NCBI GenBank assembly: GCA_932521025.1
Contig: OW051470.1
Coordinates: 620,001 to 684,000 of the forward strand
Direction: 5' to 3'
DNA: 64,000 nt
Source of the DNA: Oscheius onirici
Lineage: Eukaryota; Nematoda; Chromadorea; Rhabditida; Rhabditidae
Shown here: positions 43,945 to 52,953 of the stretch, in pieces
Layout of the letters: every line of letters begins with the position of its first letter
Position numbering within the stretch: the first letter of the stretch is position 1
Position numbers and translations under genes: made by a program
The notes under the pieces: generated by a model
Database searches by the model: none
Seen by the model: the letters and a program-made list of their open reading frames with translations, nothing else
Told to the model about the DNA's origin: nothing

Positions 43945-45456
43945 ATGACAGCCGCAGTCTTCATTCTCCCGATATTTTTATCAAAAGCTGCGATATCTTG
44001 CATTCCATCTTATACTCCAGACTTTCCAGGTAGATGTTCTGTTCTGTTTTTTGACATTTGTCTAGCTTATAATATTCCTGATTCTACTACGTCTACGTCA
44101 TCTACGTCGACTTCCACTTCAACTAGCACGAGTACGAGTACAACGACTACAACTACGACTACTACTTCTTGTGAGATTTATTTTTGGGGCTTCGGGAAAA
44201 AACTCAACTTTCTCAGAAAGTGTACAAGAATTACTTCGAAGCTGAACAAGTTTAGAACTAACAGTTTTAGTGCAAAAGTCAGAAAGGTCCGGAAACAAAA
44301 AACTTGAGACTTTAAAAGCTGTTCAAGCTCATTTTGTTATATTTTTCCTGATCTTTCGCGTGGTATATGTTTGACACCAGTGATATTTTATTTTACCCTA
44401 TTACGAAACTTGACAGGTTTCGAACTGAACTTTTTTTGTCAAAGAACCAAAAATGTTGGGAAACAAAAACCTAGACGGTTCCAGGGCTTCGTCCAGGTTT
44501 TAAAAAACAAAGTTTGCAACGCCCCTATCAGAGTTAAAGATAGACATTTTTCGTCTGAGAATCTGTCCCACTCTTCCTTGGTTCTTTGCGCCCAATAATC
44601 CGTAGGAGTCACCAGCATAAATCTACCCCCACTATGCAATGTTCCCCTTATTTTTTTATTCAAAACTGACTAATTACCTTCGTTGTTTCAAAGCAACTTT
44701 TCCAAAAGAAAACAAAATAACAACTTTTATCGGATCGTCACAAATCTTCCCTTATTATTGCCAAGTAAGGCGATACAAACAGAGACTTGGGAAAAATGTA
44801 AAATGGATTTGTAGAAAGCTACATATTCGCCAACAACGTTGATTTTCATGTCTCGTCAATGAAATAATGGTGCATCCTGACATTTCCAGTAGTCTGTCCA
44901 ACTGGTTGGGTGGAATTCAACGGTTTCTGCTACCTCTACCGTAGTAATCTGGTGTGGCAAGCTGCAGCAGCGATGGCATGTATCTTGGAAGGAGCCATTC
45001 TCGCTTCCATTCACAGCACAGCGGAAAACACTTTTGTTAATAGTCAGTTTTTTTAGATTTCGATAAAAAAAGAATTGAAGATCTCGTCGGCGGACAGCCA
45101 ACGTGGATTGGAGCTGTTAGAACATGTACGACAGCCACAGACCCGACCTGTTTCCGAAACTTGGACAACACACCGGTTTTGAAGTGTTAAAATTTTAGCA
45201 AAAACGTGTTTTAAGTTCGATTTCGCCGACTGGGCCGCTGCGCAGCCGGGAAACACAGGGGGTGTACAGAATTGTATGATTGTGAGAGCTTCATTAAAGC
45301 GAAAGAAAATTATGTTTTCAGATCAACTGGTTCAGTGTAACGCCTCCCAATCCTGTGTTTCCTGGCTGGAACGATATGGACTGCGGACCGGGAGCTCTGA
45401 ATCCGAGTGGAAATGGAAGACCAGTTCCTTATGTTTGTAAAAAGATGTTAATGTGA
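43945..45456 (+). CDS. Secreted C-type lectin (CIPSYTPDFP leader)
   Basis: Six exons (43945-44029, 44066-44170, 44890-45042, 45081-45175, 45216-45281, 45322-45456) sum to 213 codons in phase: 212 residues. Signal peptide MTAAVFILPIFLSKAAIS, leader CIPSYTPDFPAYNI and a Ser/Thr linker. The lectin domain has CPTGWVEFNGFCYLY, SIHSTAENTFVN, TWIGAVRTCTTATDPTCF, AQPGNTGGVQNC at the sugar-site position, and WNDMDC within an extended loop (WNDMDCGPGALNPSGN); it ends YVCKKMLM. It is the intact paralogue of the pseudogene at 30.7-32.1 kb, although the leaders differ, which suggests domain or leader exchange. Intron 2 (719 bases) contains a dispersed repeat. Confidence 0.85.
44281..44500 (+). repeat. Copy of the approx. 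190-bp repeat in lectin intron 2
   Basis: tttgacaccagtgatatttt and the following attttaccctattacgaaac match the complement of 31650-31740. The position, in the intron just before the lectin domain, and the orientation relative to the gene are the same as in the 30.7-32.1 kb pseudogene. Confidence 0.65.
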
Positions 45457-45548
45457 TATATAAATTCAAAATATTAACTTGGAAAATTTAAAGTCATATA
45501 GTCTCGTCACCTATGGATTTCTATTAGATTTTGTTTGGAGATATGGAT

Positions 45549-45660
45549 CGGAAAATGACCATCCGTTTAAGAGAGCGAGACTAGCCGTGACTCTCTCTCT
45601 CTAATCCAAGCTAAACGGTCACAGACCCGGTTAAGAGTCAAAATGTGTCCGCAGTTTTGA
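45549..45660 (+). promoter_or_regulatory. Conserved lectin upstream module
   Basis: Runs from cggaaaatgaccatccgttt to the base before the ATG. It contains gagactagccgtgactctc, a run of CT, gtcacagacccgg and caaaatgtgtccgcagtttt. It is nearly identical to modules at 40739 (minus), 47013, 50764 and 56196, and recognisable at 48024 and 59084 (minus). Confidence 0.55.
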
Positions 45661-46714
45661 ATGAGACTACTAGTTCCTTTGTTTCTATTGAATAGGAACG
45701 TCTTTTCCTGTGCATCTACTTCTTCAGCCAGTAGTCCTGTGACTACCAGTACAACTACTGAAGGTCCGAGTACGACTACAACTACAGGTATCAAGAGGAA
45801 GAGTTACAGTAATCCTGGCTTTAGAGACCACTACCTCGACTAGTACGTCGACTACTACGAGTACGACTACGACCAGTACTACTACTACAACTACATGTAA
45901 GTTCCAGACTGTTCAGATTACTGTAATAGCCAGTATTGTACTGTTCAGAACTACTGATTCTTTCTGGATCCTGGTCCTAGACATTTTCTTGATTGTGTAT
46001 TTTGATCACTCATTTCCTGACTTTTGACTTATTAATTATTGACCAGACTGTTCTATCACCCAGATGGCTATTTCACCGTCCATACCGTTCATTTTATCTG
46101 TGAGTTCCAGGCACTGAGATTTTTTTCAGATTACTATTTTTTTCAGTTTTGCTATATCCAGGTATCCAGTAGTGTTTTGTCCAGACAGCTTATCTCTGTT
46201 CCTGACTCATGACTCATACTCTTCGAATCCCATCTTTCAGTGGGTTGTCCAACCGGCTGGATCCTCTTCGAAACCAATTGTTTCATGTTTGTGAACGATC
46301 CCGTTAATGGTTTCGCAGCTGCTCAAGCTTGTGCCGTTCTGGGAACAACTCTGGCTTCTATCCACAGTCAGGCAGAAAATGACTTTGTCAACAGTATACC
46401 TTTCTCACTGTAAAAAAAAAGAAATTCAGTGATAACCGGAGGTGCCTTTTCCTGGATCGGAATAGTCCACGGAGACGCTGATCCCACCACTTTTCAGTGG
46501 TCTGACGGCTCTCCCTTCGGTCCTTATACTAACTGGAGACCTAGCGAGCCAACGTCTTTAGCTACCATAAACTGTGGCGTGGTGGGACTAAAAATTAATT
46601 GAATACGATACTTTTCAGATCAATTTTGTCGTTGGCAGCGGAACTTGGGATGATGCCAACTGTATGAATCAGATTGTACCGTACATCTGTGAAATGCCGG
46701 CTACCGGAGGATAG
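45661..46714 (+). CDS. Secreted C-type lectin (SCAST type)
   Basis: Five exons (45661-45787, 45825-45896, 46241-46393, 46430-46581, 46619-46714) sum to 200 codons in phase: 199 residues. Signal peptide MRLLVPLFLLNRNVFS, leader CASTSSASSPVT and a Ser/Thr linker. The lectin domain has CPTGWILFETNCFMF, SIHSQAENDFVN, SWIGIVHGDADPTTFQW, an EPT site (NWRPSEPTSLATINC), WDDANC and ends YICEMPATGG. The leader exons and first intron match those of the minus-strand gene at 39.7-40.7 kb almost base for base. An intergenic module precedes the start. Confidence 0.88.
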
Positions 46715-47012
46715 GTGTTAGGATATTTACTCCATTCAAATATCCCGCCGATTCATACCGTTTCCTTTGTCGGTTTAGGCGCCAATTCCCTTCATTCAAT
46801 TTTCTGGCTGATTATTCCCGAGTTGTGACTTCTCTCCGCTACAGAGCGGTTGTTCTATTTTCCTAATAAACTATTGTCGTATTCTAACGCTTCTATTCCA
46901 CAAGCACCAATCGTAACAATAGGAAACTGAACATTCTTATCCTAATAAATTCGATCATTTCTCCTTGTCGAATAGTTTCAGAGAGTGCTAGCTCGGGACA
47001 GGACAGATGGAT
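46715..47012. other. Intergenic spacer
   Basis: AT-rich spacer with aataaa-type polyadenylation signals (near 46862 and 46943). No gene is seen. Confidence 0.4.
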
Positions 47013-47120
47013 CGGAAAATGACCGTCCGTTTAAGAGAGTGAGACTAGCCATGACTCTCTGTAATCCGAGCTAACCGGTCACGGACCCGGGCAAGAGTCA
47101 AAATGTGTCCGTAGTTTTGA
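47013..47120 (+). promoter_or_regulatory. Conserved lectin upstream module
   Basis: The same module as at 45549, with small changes (gaccgtccgtttaagagagt, ggtcacggacccgggcaaga). It ends directly at the ATG of the next lectin. Confidence 0.55.
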
Positions 47121-47923
47121 ATGAGACTACTAGTTCCTTTGTTTCTATTGAATAGGAACGTCTTGTCCTGTGCTTCTACTTCGGCAGCCAGTAGTCCTGT
47201 GACTACCAGTACAACTACTGAAGGTCCGAGTACGACTACAACTACAGGTATCAAGAGGAAGAGTTACAGTAATCCTGGCTTTAGAGACCACTACCTCGAC
47301 TAGTACGTCGACTACTACGAGTACGACTACGACCAGTACTACTACTACAACTACATGTAAGTTCCAGACTGTTCAGATTACTGTACTGTCCAGTACCAGA
47401 CAGCTTCTGTATTTCGACCTTTCGAATCTGATCTTTCAGTGGGCTGTCCAACCGGCTGGACCATCTTCGAGATCAACTGCTTCATGTTCGTAGCCACAGC
47501 TGTAACTGGACTGGCTGCTGCTCAGGGTTGCACAGATTTGGGAGCAACACTAGCTTCTATCCATAGCCAAGCAGAAAATGACTTTGTTCAAGGTAGTTCA
47601 TACCCATTTCAGGTGTTAAAAATATCTCTTTTAGGACAGATACCAGGCGGAGTTGGAACCTACATTGGAATAGTTCATCCCGACCAGAATCCAGCTACTT
47701 TTATGTGGGCGGACGGGTCACCTTTTGGGTCGTATACCAATTGGTTTCCGACAGAGCCGAATAATCTAGCTGGGGAAATGTGCGGTATTGTAGGTTTTGG
47801 TGATCAGGGAAATTATCATTTGACACTCAGATCAATGTCAACACTGGAGATGCATTATGGGGTGACACACCGTGCTCTTTGACTTTGCCCTACGTCTGTG
47901 AACAACCGGCTACTGGAGGGTAG
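47121..47923 (+). CDS. Secreted C-type lectin with EPN site
   Basis: Five exons (47121-47247, 47285-47356, 47440-47592, 47635-47789, 47831-47923) sum to 200 codons in phase: 199 residues. Signal peptide MRLLVPLFLLNRNVLS, leader CASTSAASSPVT and Ser/Thr linker. The lectin domain has CPTGWTIFEINCFMF, SIHSQAENDFVQ, TYIGIVHPDQNPATFMW and a canonical EPN (WFPTEPNNLAGEMC; mannose-type in the family), then WGDTPC instead of WND; it ends YVCEQPATGG. Intron 3 is 42 bases, in frame and stop-free, so retention would insert 14 residues. The gene is compact and appears functional. Confidence 0.88.
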
Positions 47924-48023
47924 AAATCAGATCAAATTTAACCCAATAAATCTTTTAATTCTAAAGTTTTGTCCCTCAGAGTTTTACAGAGAACAGTGGG
48001 TGGGATTAGTCTGAACAGGGAAT

Positions 48024-48133
48024 CGGAAAGTGACCATCCGTTTAGGAGAGTGAGACTAGCCGTGACTCTCTCTTAAATCGGAGCTAATTGATCACGGACA
48101 CGGTCAAGGCCCAAAATGTGTCCGCAGTTTTGA
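48024..48133 (+). promoter_or_regulatory. Conserved lectin upstream module (before a pseudogene)
   Basis: cggaaagtgaccatccgttt and gagagtgagactagccgtga are kept; the rest has diverged (ggtcaaggcccaaaatgtgt). Confidence 0.5.
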
Positions 48134-49147
48134 ATGAGACTACTGGTCCACTGTTTCTATTACATCGATACGTCCTGTCCTGTGCTTCGACTTCGGCAGC
48201 CAGTAGTCCAGTGACTTCGATCAGTCCACTGCCTACCAGTACCGAGAGTACTACCACTACTATTGATGAAGGTAAGTCAGAGATGGGAAACAGTAAGCCT
48301 TGTATACACGACCACAACGACCAGCACGACGACTACCACCACTACGATTTCAACTACTACGACTACCACAACTACCAGTGAGTCTCTAGCCCAGACTGTC
48401 TGTCCAGTTCAACTCAAAATTCAGTTGACTCTGGTCTTCCGTAACATCCAGACTACCAAACTATGCAGACTACTGTACTGTCCCAACTCTTTTTGCTCTG
48501 ATCCTCCTGGATCTTGTTCCTAGCCTTACCTTGACTCCGTATTCTATTTCATTCCCTCAGTCCATCTGGAGTTTTACCTCATTAATTTTTGGGGTTTTTA
48601 TAACATCAAAAAAGTTGTTGGTTCATCACAGTTCTGGCATTTCAAATAATTCATACATTTTTCAGTGCCCTGTACCGACGGCTGGACTCTATTCGAAACC
48701 AACTGCTTCATGTTTGTGAATATGGCCGTCAATGGTGTGACCGCTGCTCAAAACTGTTTGGACTTGGGAGCAACTCTAGCTTCGATCCATAGTCAAGCGG
48801 AAAATGACTTTGTTGCAGGCATCCACCGTTAAAGCAGTTAAATTCTCCTTTTAGGACTCATAACTGGCGGAGTTCGAACTTACATCGGAATAGTTCATCC
48901 CAACCAGAATCCGGCTACTTTTATGTGGACGGACGGGTCAATGTGGGGTCCCTATACAAATTGGAAACCTGGAGAGCCGAATAATCTAGCTGGGGAAATG
49001 TGTGGCGTGGTAGAATTCAGTCAGACTGATTTTAGTACTGTTAGAATTCAGATCAACGTTGCCGTCGGAGATGGTCAGTGGGGAGATCTGTCATGCCCCA
49101 CTAGAGACTACCCTTACGTTTGTGAACAGCCGGCTACTGGAGGATAG
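48134..49147 (+). pseudogene. C-type lectin with frameshifted signal exon
   Basis: Exon 1 at the ATG has lost one base (ctggtccactgtttc against ctggttcctttgtttc), so the signal peptide frame is lost after MRLLV. The acceptor of intron 1 also appears destroyed (ccttgtatacacgacc where the neighbour has ccttttagacccgacc). The lectin exons (48666-48819, 48855-49012, 49053-49147 approx.) are open: CTDGWTLFETNCFMF, SIHSQAENDFVA, TYIGIVHPNQNPATFMW, an EPN site (GEPNNLAGEMC) and WGDLSC, ending YVCEQPATGG. The donor after FVA is GC (gcatcc) rather than GT. A recent loss, or a sequencing error in exon 1, are both possible. Confidence 0.65.
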
Positions 49148-49580
49148 TGATCAGAATTTGGTTGTACTGCAGTAGGCGCCTCAGTTCGTTCAAACTTCCT
49201 TGAAATTTCTTTTATAATCATTTTTCTTCTATTTTTCACCTTATAAGCAAGTTTATCGAGTTCTGCGTGTAAAAACACCTTTCGAACGTGAAAATTGGTT
49301 GAACATAACATGAAAAAGGCATTTTCCTTTCAAGCAATTTGGAAAAGGCGCCAATTTTTTGAACGAACTAAGGCGTCTACAACCCAGAATTTGTTATTAA
49401 AGTCAATAAATCTGTAAAAAAGTTAAGTTAAAGTTAAGTTAAAAAGTTAAGAGAAAGTTAAGAGAACGCTAATTTGTATTAGTCGGAGACCGGAGGGATT
49501 GGATCCATTTGGGGGAGAGACTCTCTCTAATCCTAGTGGTCGCAAACTTGTACAGGAATGAAAAGTTTTCGTAGTCTTGA
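49148..49580. other. Intergenic spacer with partial module
   Basis: A weak palindromic repeat (gtaggcgcctcagttcgttc at 49171; inverted near 49360) surrounds this spacer. Upstream of 49581 the conserved module is largely degraded (gagactctctctaatcctag remains). Confidence 0.45.
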
Positions 49581-50688
49581 ATGAATTTACTGGTTCCTTT
49601 GTTTCTCTTACATCGATACGTCTTGTCCTGTGCTTCTACTTCATCGGTCAGTAGCCCAGTGACTACGATCAGTCCAATGACCACCAGTACTCAGAGTACT
49701 ACCTCTGCTACTGATGAAGATAAGTCGGAGATAGGAAAAAGCTACATCAAGCCTTTTAGACCCGACCACAACGACTAGCACGACCACAACTACCACCACG
49801 ACCACCACTACTACGACTACCACAACTACTAGTGAGTTTCGTGACCTGACTGTTTGTCCAGTTCAACTGAATCATACCCAAAGTTCAGCATGGTGAGTTT
49901 TTCGCCCAATAACAGAATGATGGAATTGAATTTGTAAAAAAAAAGGGATAGCATTGTTGCCTTCCCTCATGGGAAGGCGTTTCTAAAATTTCTTTCAACC
50001 TCTACCAGAGCAGGGTCGGAAGCATTGTAAAACCTCAAACTTGGGTAATTAAACCGAAGAGACTACCCGCTGAAGGGACATAAGGGGAGCCGGGTGATGC
50101 GAGAGTACGGCAGAGGCCAGGAGACCTTGGGTCAGACACGCAAATGGCCCTCAGCCAAAAAGTTGTTGAATCATCACAGTTTTTTTCAAATCATATTTAT
50201 CTTTTTCAGTGCCCTGTCCCGCCGGTTGGACTCTCTTCGATGTAAATTGCTTCATGTTCGTAGCCACAGCCGCAACTGGAGCTGCCGCTGCTCAGAACTG
50301 TGCCGCTCTGGGAGCAACTCTGGCTTCGATCCATAGTCAGTCGGAAAATGACTTTATTGCAGGTTTTGAGAGTTTTTTAGAACTGTTCCGAGAGCTTTTC
50401 TAGGGACTTTGACCGGCGGAGCTCGAACGTACATAGGAATAGTTCACATGAACGCCAATCCTGCAACTTTTATGTGGTCGGACGGGTCAGCTTTTGGTCC
50501 GTACACCCGTTGGCATCCGGGCGAGCCGACTAGTGTTGCTGGCGAACCGTGTGGTTTGGTAGGTTTTCAGTGATCTCAATTAATTAATGCTTTAGATCAA
50601 TGTAGTCACTGGAAATTCGTTGTGGGGAGATATACCATGCTCTTTGACCTTGCCCTACGTCTGTGAACAACCGGCTACTGTGGGATAG
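49581..50688 (+). pseudogene. C-type lectin with a lost splice donor
   Basis: Signal peptide MNLLVPLFLLHRYVLS, leader CASTSSVSSPVT and the Thr/Ser linker are open. The first donor reads gaag|ataagtcgg where the neighbour has gaag|gtaagtcag, so the GT is gone; read-through meets a stop after 65 codons. The lectin exons (50209-50362, 50402-50559, 50596-50688 approx.) are open: CPAGWTLFDVNCFMF, SIHSQSENDFIA, TYIGIVHMNANPATFMW, an EPT site (HPGEPTSVAGEPC), WGDIPC and YVCEQPATVG. The lesion is minimal, so it could be a recent pseudogene, or it could use an unseen donor. Confidence 0.6.
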
Positions 50689-50763
50689 AACATAGAGCAC
50701 TGCATAAATCTTTTCATTCTAAAGTCCCTCGAAGTTTTACAGAGACGGATAGCTAGGATTAAT

Positions 50764-50875
50764 CGGAAAATGACCATCCGTTTAAGAGAGCGAGACTAGC
50801 CGTGACTCTCTCTCTCTAATCCAAGCTAAACGGTCACAGACCCGGTTAAGAGTCAAAATGTGTCCGCAGTTTTGA
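50764..50875 (+). promoter_or_regulatory. Conserved lectin upstream module
   Basis: Essentially identical to the module at 45549, up to the ATG. Confidence 0.55.
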
Positions 50876-52172
50876 ATGAGACTACTAGTTCCTTTGTTTC
50901 TATTGAATAGGAACGTCTTGTCCTGTGCTTCTACTTCGGCAGCCAGTAGTCCTGTGACTACCAGTACAACTACTGAAGGTCCGAGTACGACTACAACTAC
51001 AGGTATCAAGAGGAAGAGTTACAGTAATCCTGGCTTTAGAGACCACTACCTCGACTAGTACGTCGACTACTACGAGTACGACTACGACCAGTACAACTAC
51101 CACAACTACTTGTGAGTTCCAGCCTGTTCCCTACTGTCGAGATTGTTCAGACTATACTTGGGCACCGAGCCGGCTCGAGTCTGACTGTTTTTTTCGATGT
51201 TCTCCAAATCTGATTCAATTGTCTCGGTTTTTTCCAGACATTCGTTACTGCTTTGTTGACTTCTAGCAAACAAGAAGCTGGAACTTAAATTAGTAATTTT
51301 CGAGAAAAATGGAAAAGCTCGGCAGCTCGAGCCGACAGCAATAAGCAATGTCTGGAAAAAAAATCGAGAAAATTGAATCAGTCGCAAAAAAAACCGTCAG
51401 GCTCGAGCCGGCTCGGTCCAAAGTGTAGTTCAGACCACTATATTATCCAGTAGTCTTCTGCCTAGATTGTTCCAACAGTTGTGATTTCCAGTAGTGTCCA
51501 AATTGTCCAGATTACTGTACCGGCACTAATTCCTTATAACTCTCTGTCCCAGCGGTTTTCTTGATTGAGTATTCTATTTCAGTCCCTCAGTTCCTGACCC
51601 TTGACTTACTTATCTGTTTTCACAGTTTTTTGATAAGATGACTAGAAACATTTGTCAAAATTCTGCTTTTCGTACTGATCTTTTTTCAGTGGGCTGTCCA
51701 ACCGGCTGGACCATCTTCGAAACCAACTGCTACATGTTCGTTGCCGCAGCTATGACAGGTACAGGAGCCGCTCAGGCTTGTGCAGGCTTGGGAGCGACTC
51801 TTGTTTCGATCCACAGTCAAGCAGAAAATAACTTTGTCGTTGGTAGAGTCTGCTTCTTTACTGTAAACTTTCCCGATTTGAGCTATCACAGGAGGCGTTC
51901 AATCTTGGATTGGAATAGTTCACCCCAACCAGAACCCCGCCACATTTATGTGGGCCGACGGATCACCGTTTGGTCCCTATACTAATTTTAGACCAAGTGA
52001 ACCGACACTCGTACCGGGAGAAATGTGTGGAGCGGTTCGTTTCCAGTCAAGTTTTTCATATGAGAAAATGACGCAGATCAATGTGTCGGCTGGCAGTGGA
52101 ACCTGGGATGATGGTCCCTGCACTGCTGGTGCTGCTCCTTATGTTTGTGAACAGCCGGCTACTGGAGGATAG
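50876..52172 (+). CDS. Secreted C-type lectin (SCAST type)
   Basis: Five exons (50876-51002, 51040-51111, 51690-51842, 51892-52034, 52077-52172) sum to 197 codons in phase: 196 residues. Signal peptide MRLLVPLFLLNRNVLS, leader CASTSAASSPVT and Ser/Thr linker. The lectin domain has CPTGWTIFETNCYMF, SIHSQAENNFVV, SWIGIVHPNQNPATFMW, an EPT site (NFRPSEPTLVPGEMC), WDDGPC and ends YVCEQPATGG. Leader exons and intron 1 match those at 45661 and 47121. Intron 2 (578 bases) contains a foldback element. Confidence 0.88.
51151..51429. repeat. Foldback element in lectin intron 2
   Basis: actatacttgggcaccgagc ... cggctcgag at 51151 is inverted near 51390-51429 (ctcgagccggctcgg...agtgtagt). A further inverted pair gacattcg / gcaatgtctgg lies nearer the centre. 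Confidence 0.8.
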
Positions 52173-52286
52173 ATTCATGGAATACTGTAGTTTTTATCAA
52201 TGAATTTTCATGTGTTCTGGAAGTTTTTGAAATAGACTGAGGGGACAAAGGGCAAGAGTTCAAAAAGTGACCACCGGTCTGTAGAA

Positions 52287-52480
52287 ATGGTGACTACTTT
52301 GACTACTAATAGAACAACTACGACGACCACTGTGAGTCTAGCTCTGTTCCTCATCACACTCCTGATCTTCAGTGCCCTGTCCCGATGGCTGGACAAAGTT
52401 CGAGACCAGTTACGATCAACCGGGATGGCTACCGGTGAAAATGTGGTTTCTGAGCAAGATGCTCGAAAAAGGTGTGCACG
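52287..52480 (+). pseudogene. C-type lectin relic
   Basis: A Thr-rich stretch (VTTLTTNRTTTTTT), a donor gtgagt, an acceptor atcttcag and the start of a lectin domain (CPDGWTKFETSYDQPGW) are all that remain. The rest has diverged or is deleted. It lies directly after an intact lectin and probably marks the end of a deleted copy. Confidence 0.55.
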
Positions 52481-52953
52481 AGAAGATTATTTCTCGGAAA
52501 AAAGGTTTCGAGTTATAAAACGCCTGTTTTTCAGTGACGTTTTATATAACTCGATGGAAGACAATAATTTACGAAAGTAAGAACAATTTGGGTCAAAACA
52601 GATCAAGAACAAGATCAGTAAACTTGAGAGAGGTCTCAACAACACAACTGATTCGAATATGAAGGGGCGCATCGGCAATAAAATACGTACGTGACATAGA
52701 ATACCGTAATCCATAAATGGGGAAAGGGCGGGAAATGAAAGAAGGAACTATCAGATCGTGACAGACCAATTTCGTGAATGTGCATTTATTAGAGAAATAT
52801 GTGACTATCTGCCTTTTTCTCTGCGAGACACAGTCTTCTCAGAATTATTTATTTCCATTTATGCGCAATATTCATTTCATGGATTCCGGTCCCAACAGAT
52901 TGCAGAACTTGTCCTAAATTTTGATATGGAAAACATTTTAGCTGCCATCTTAC

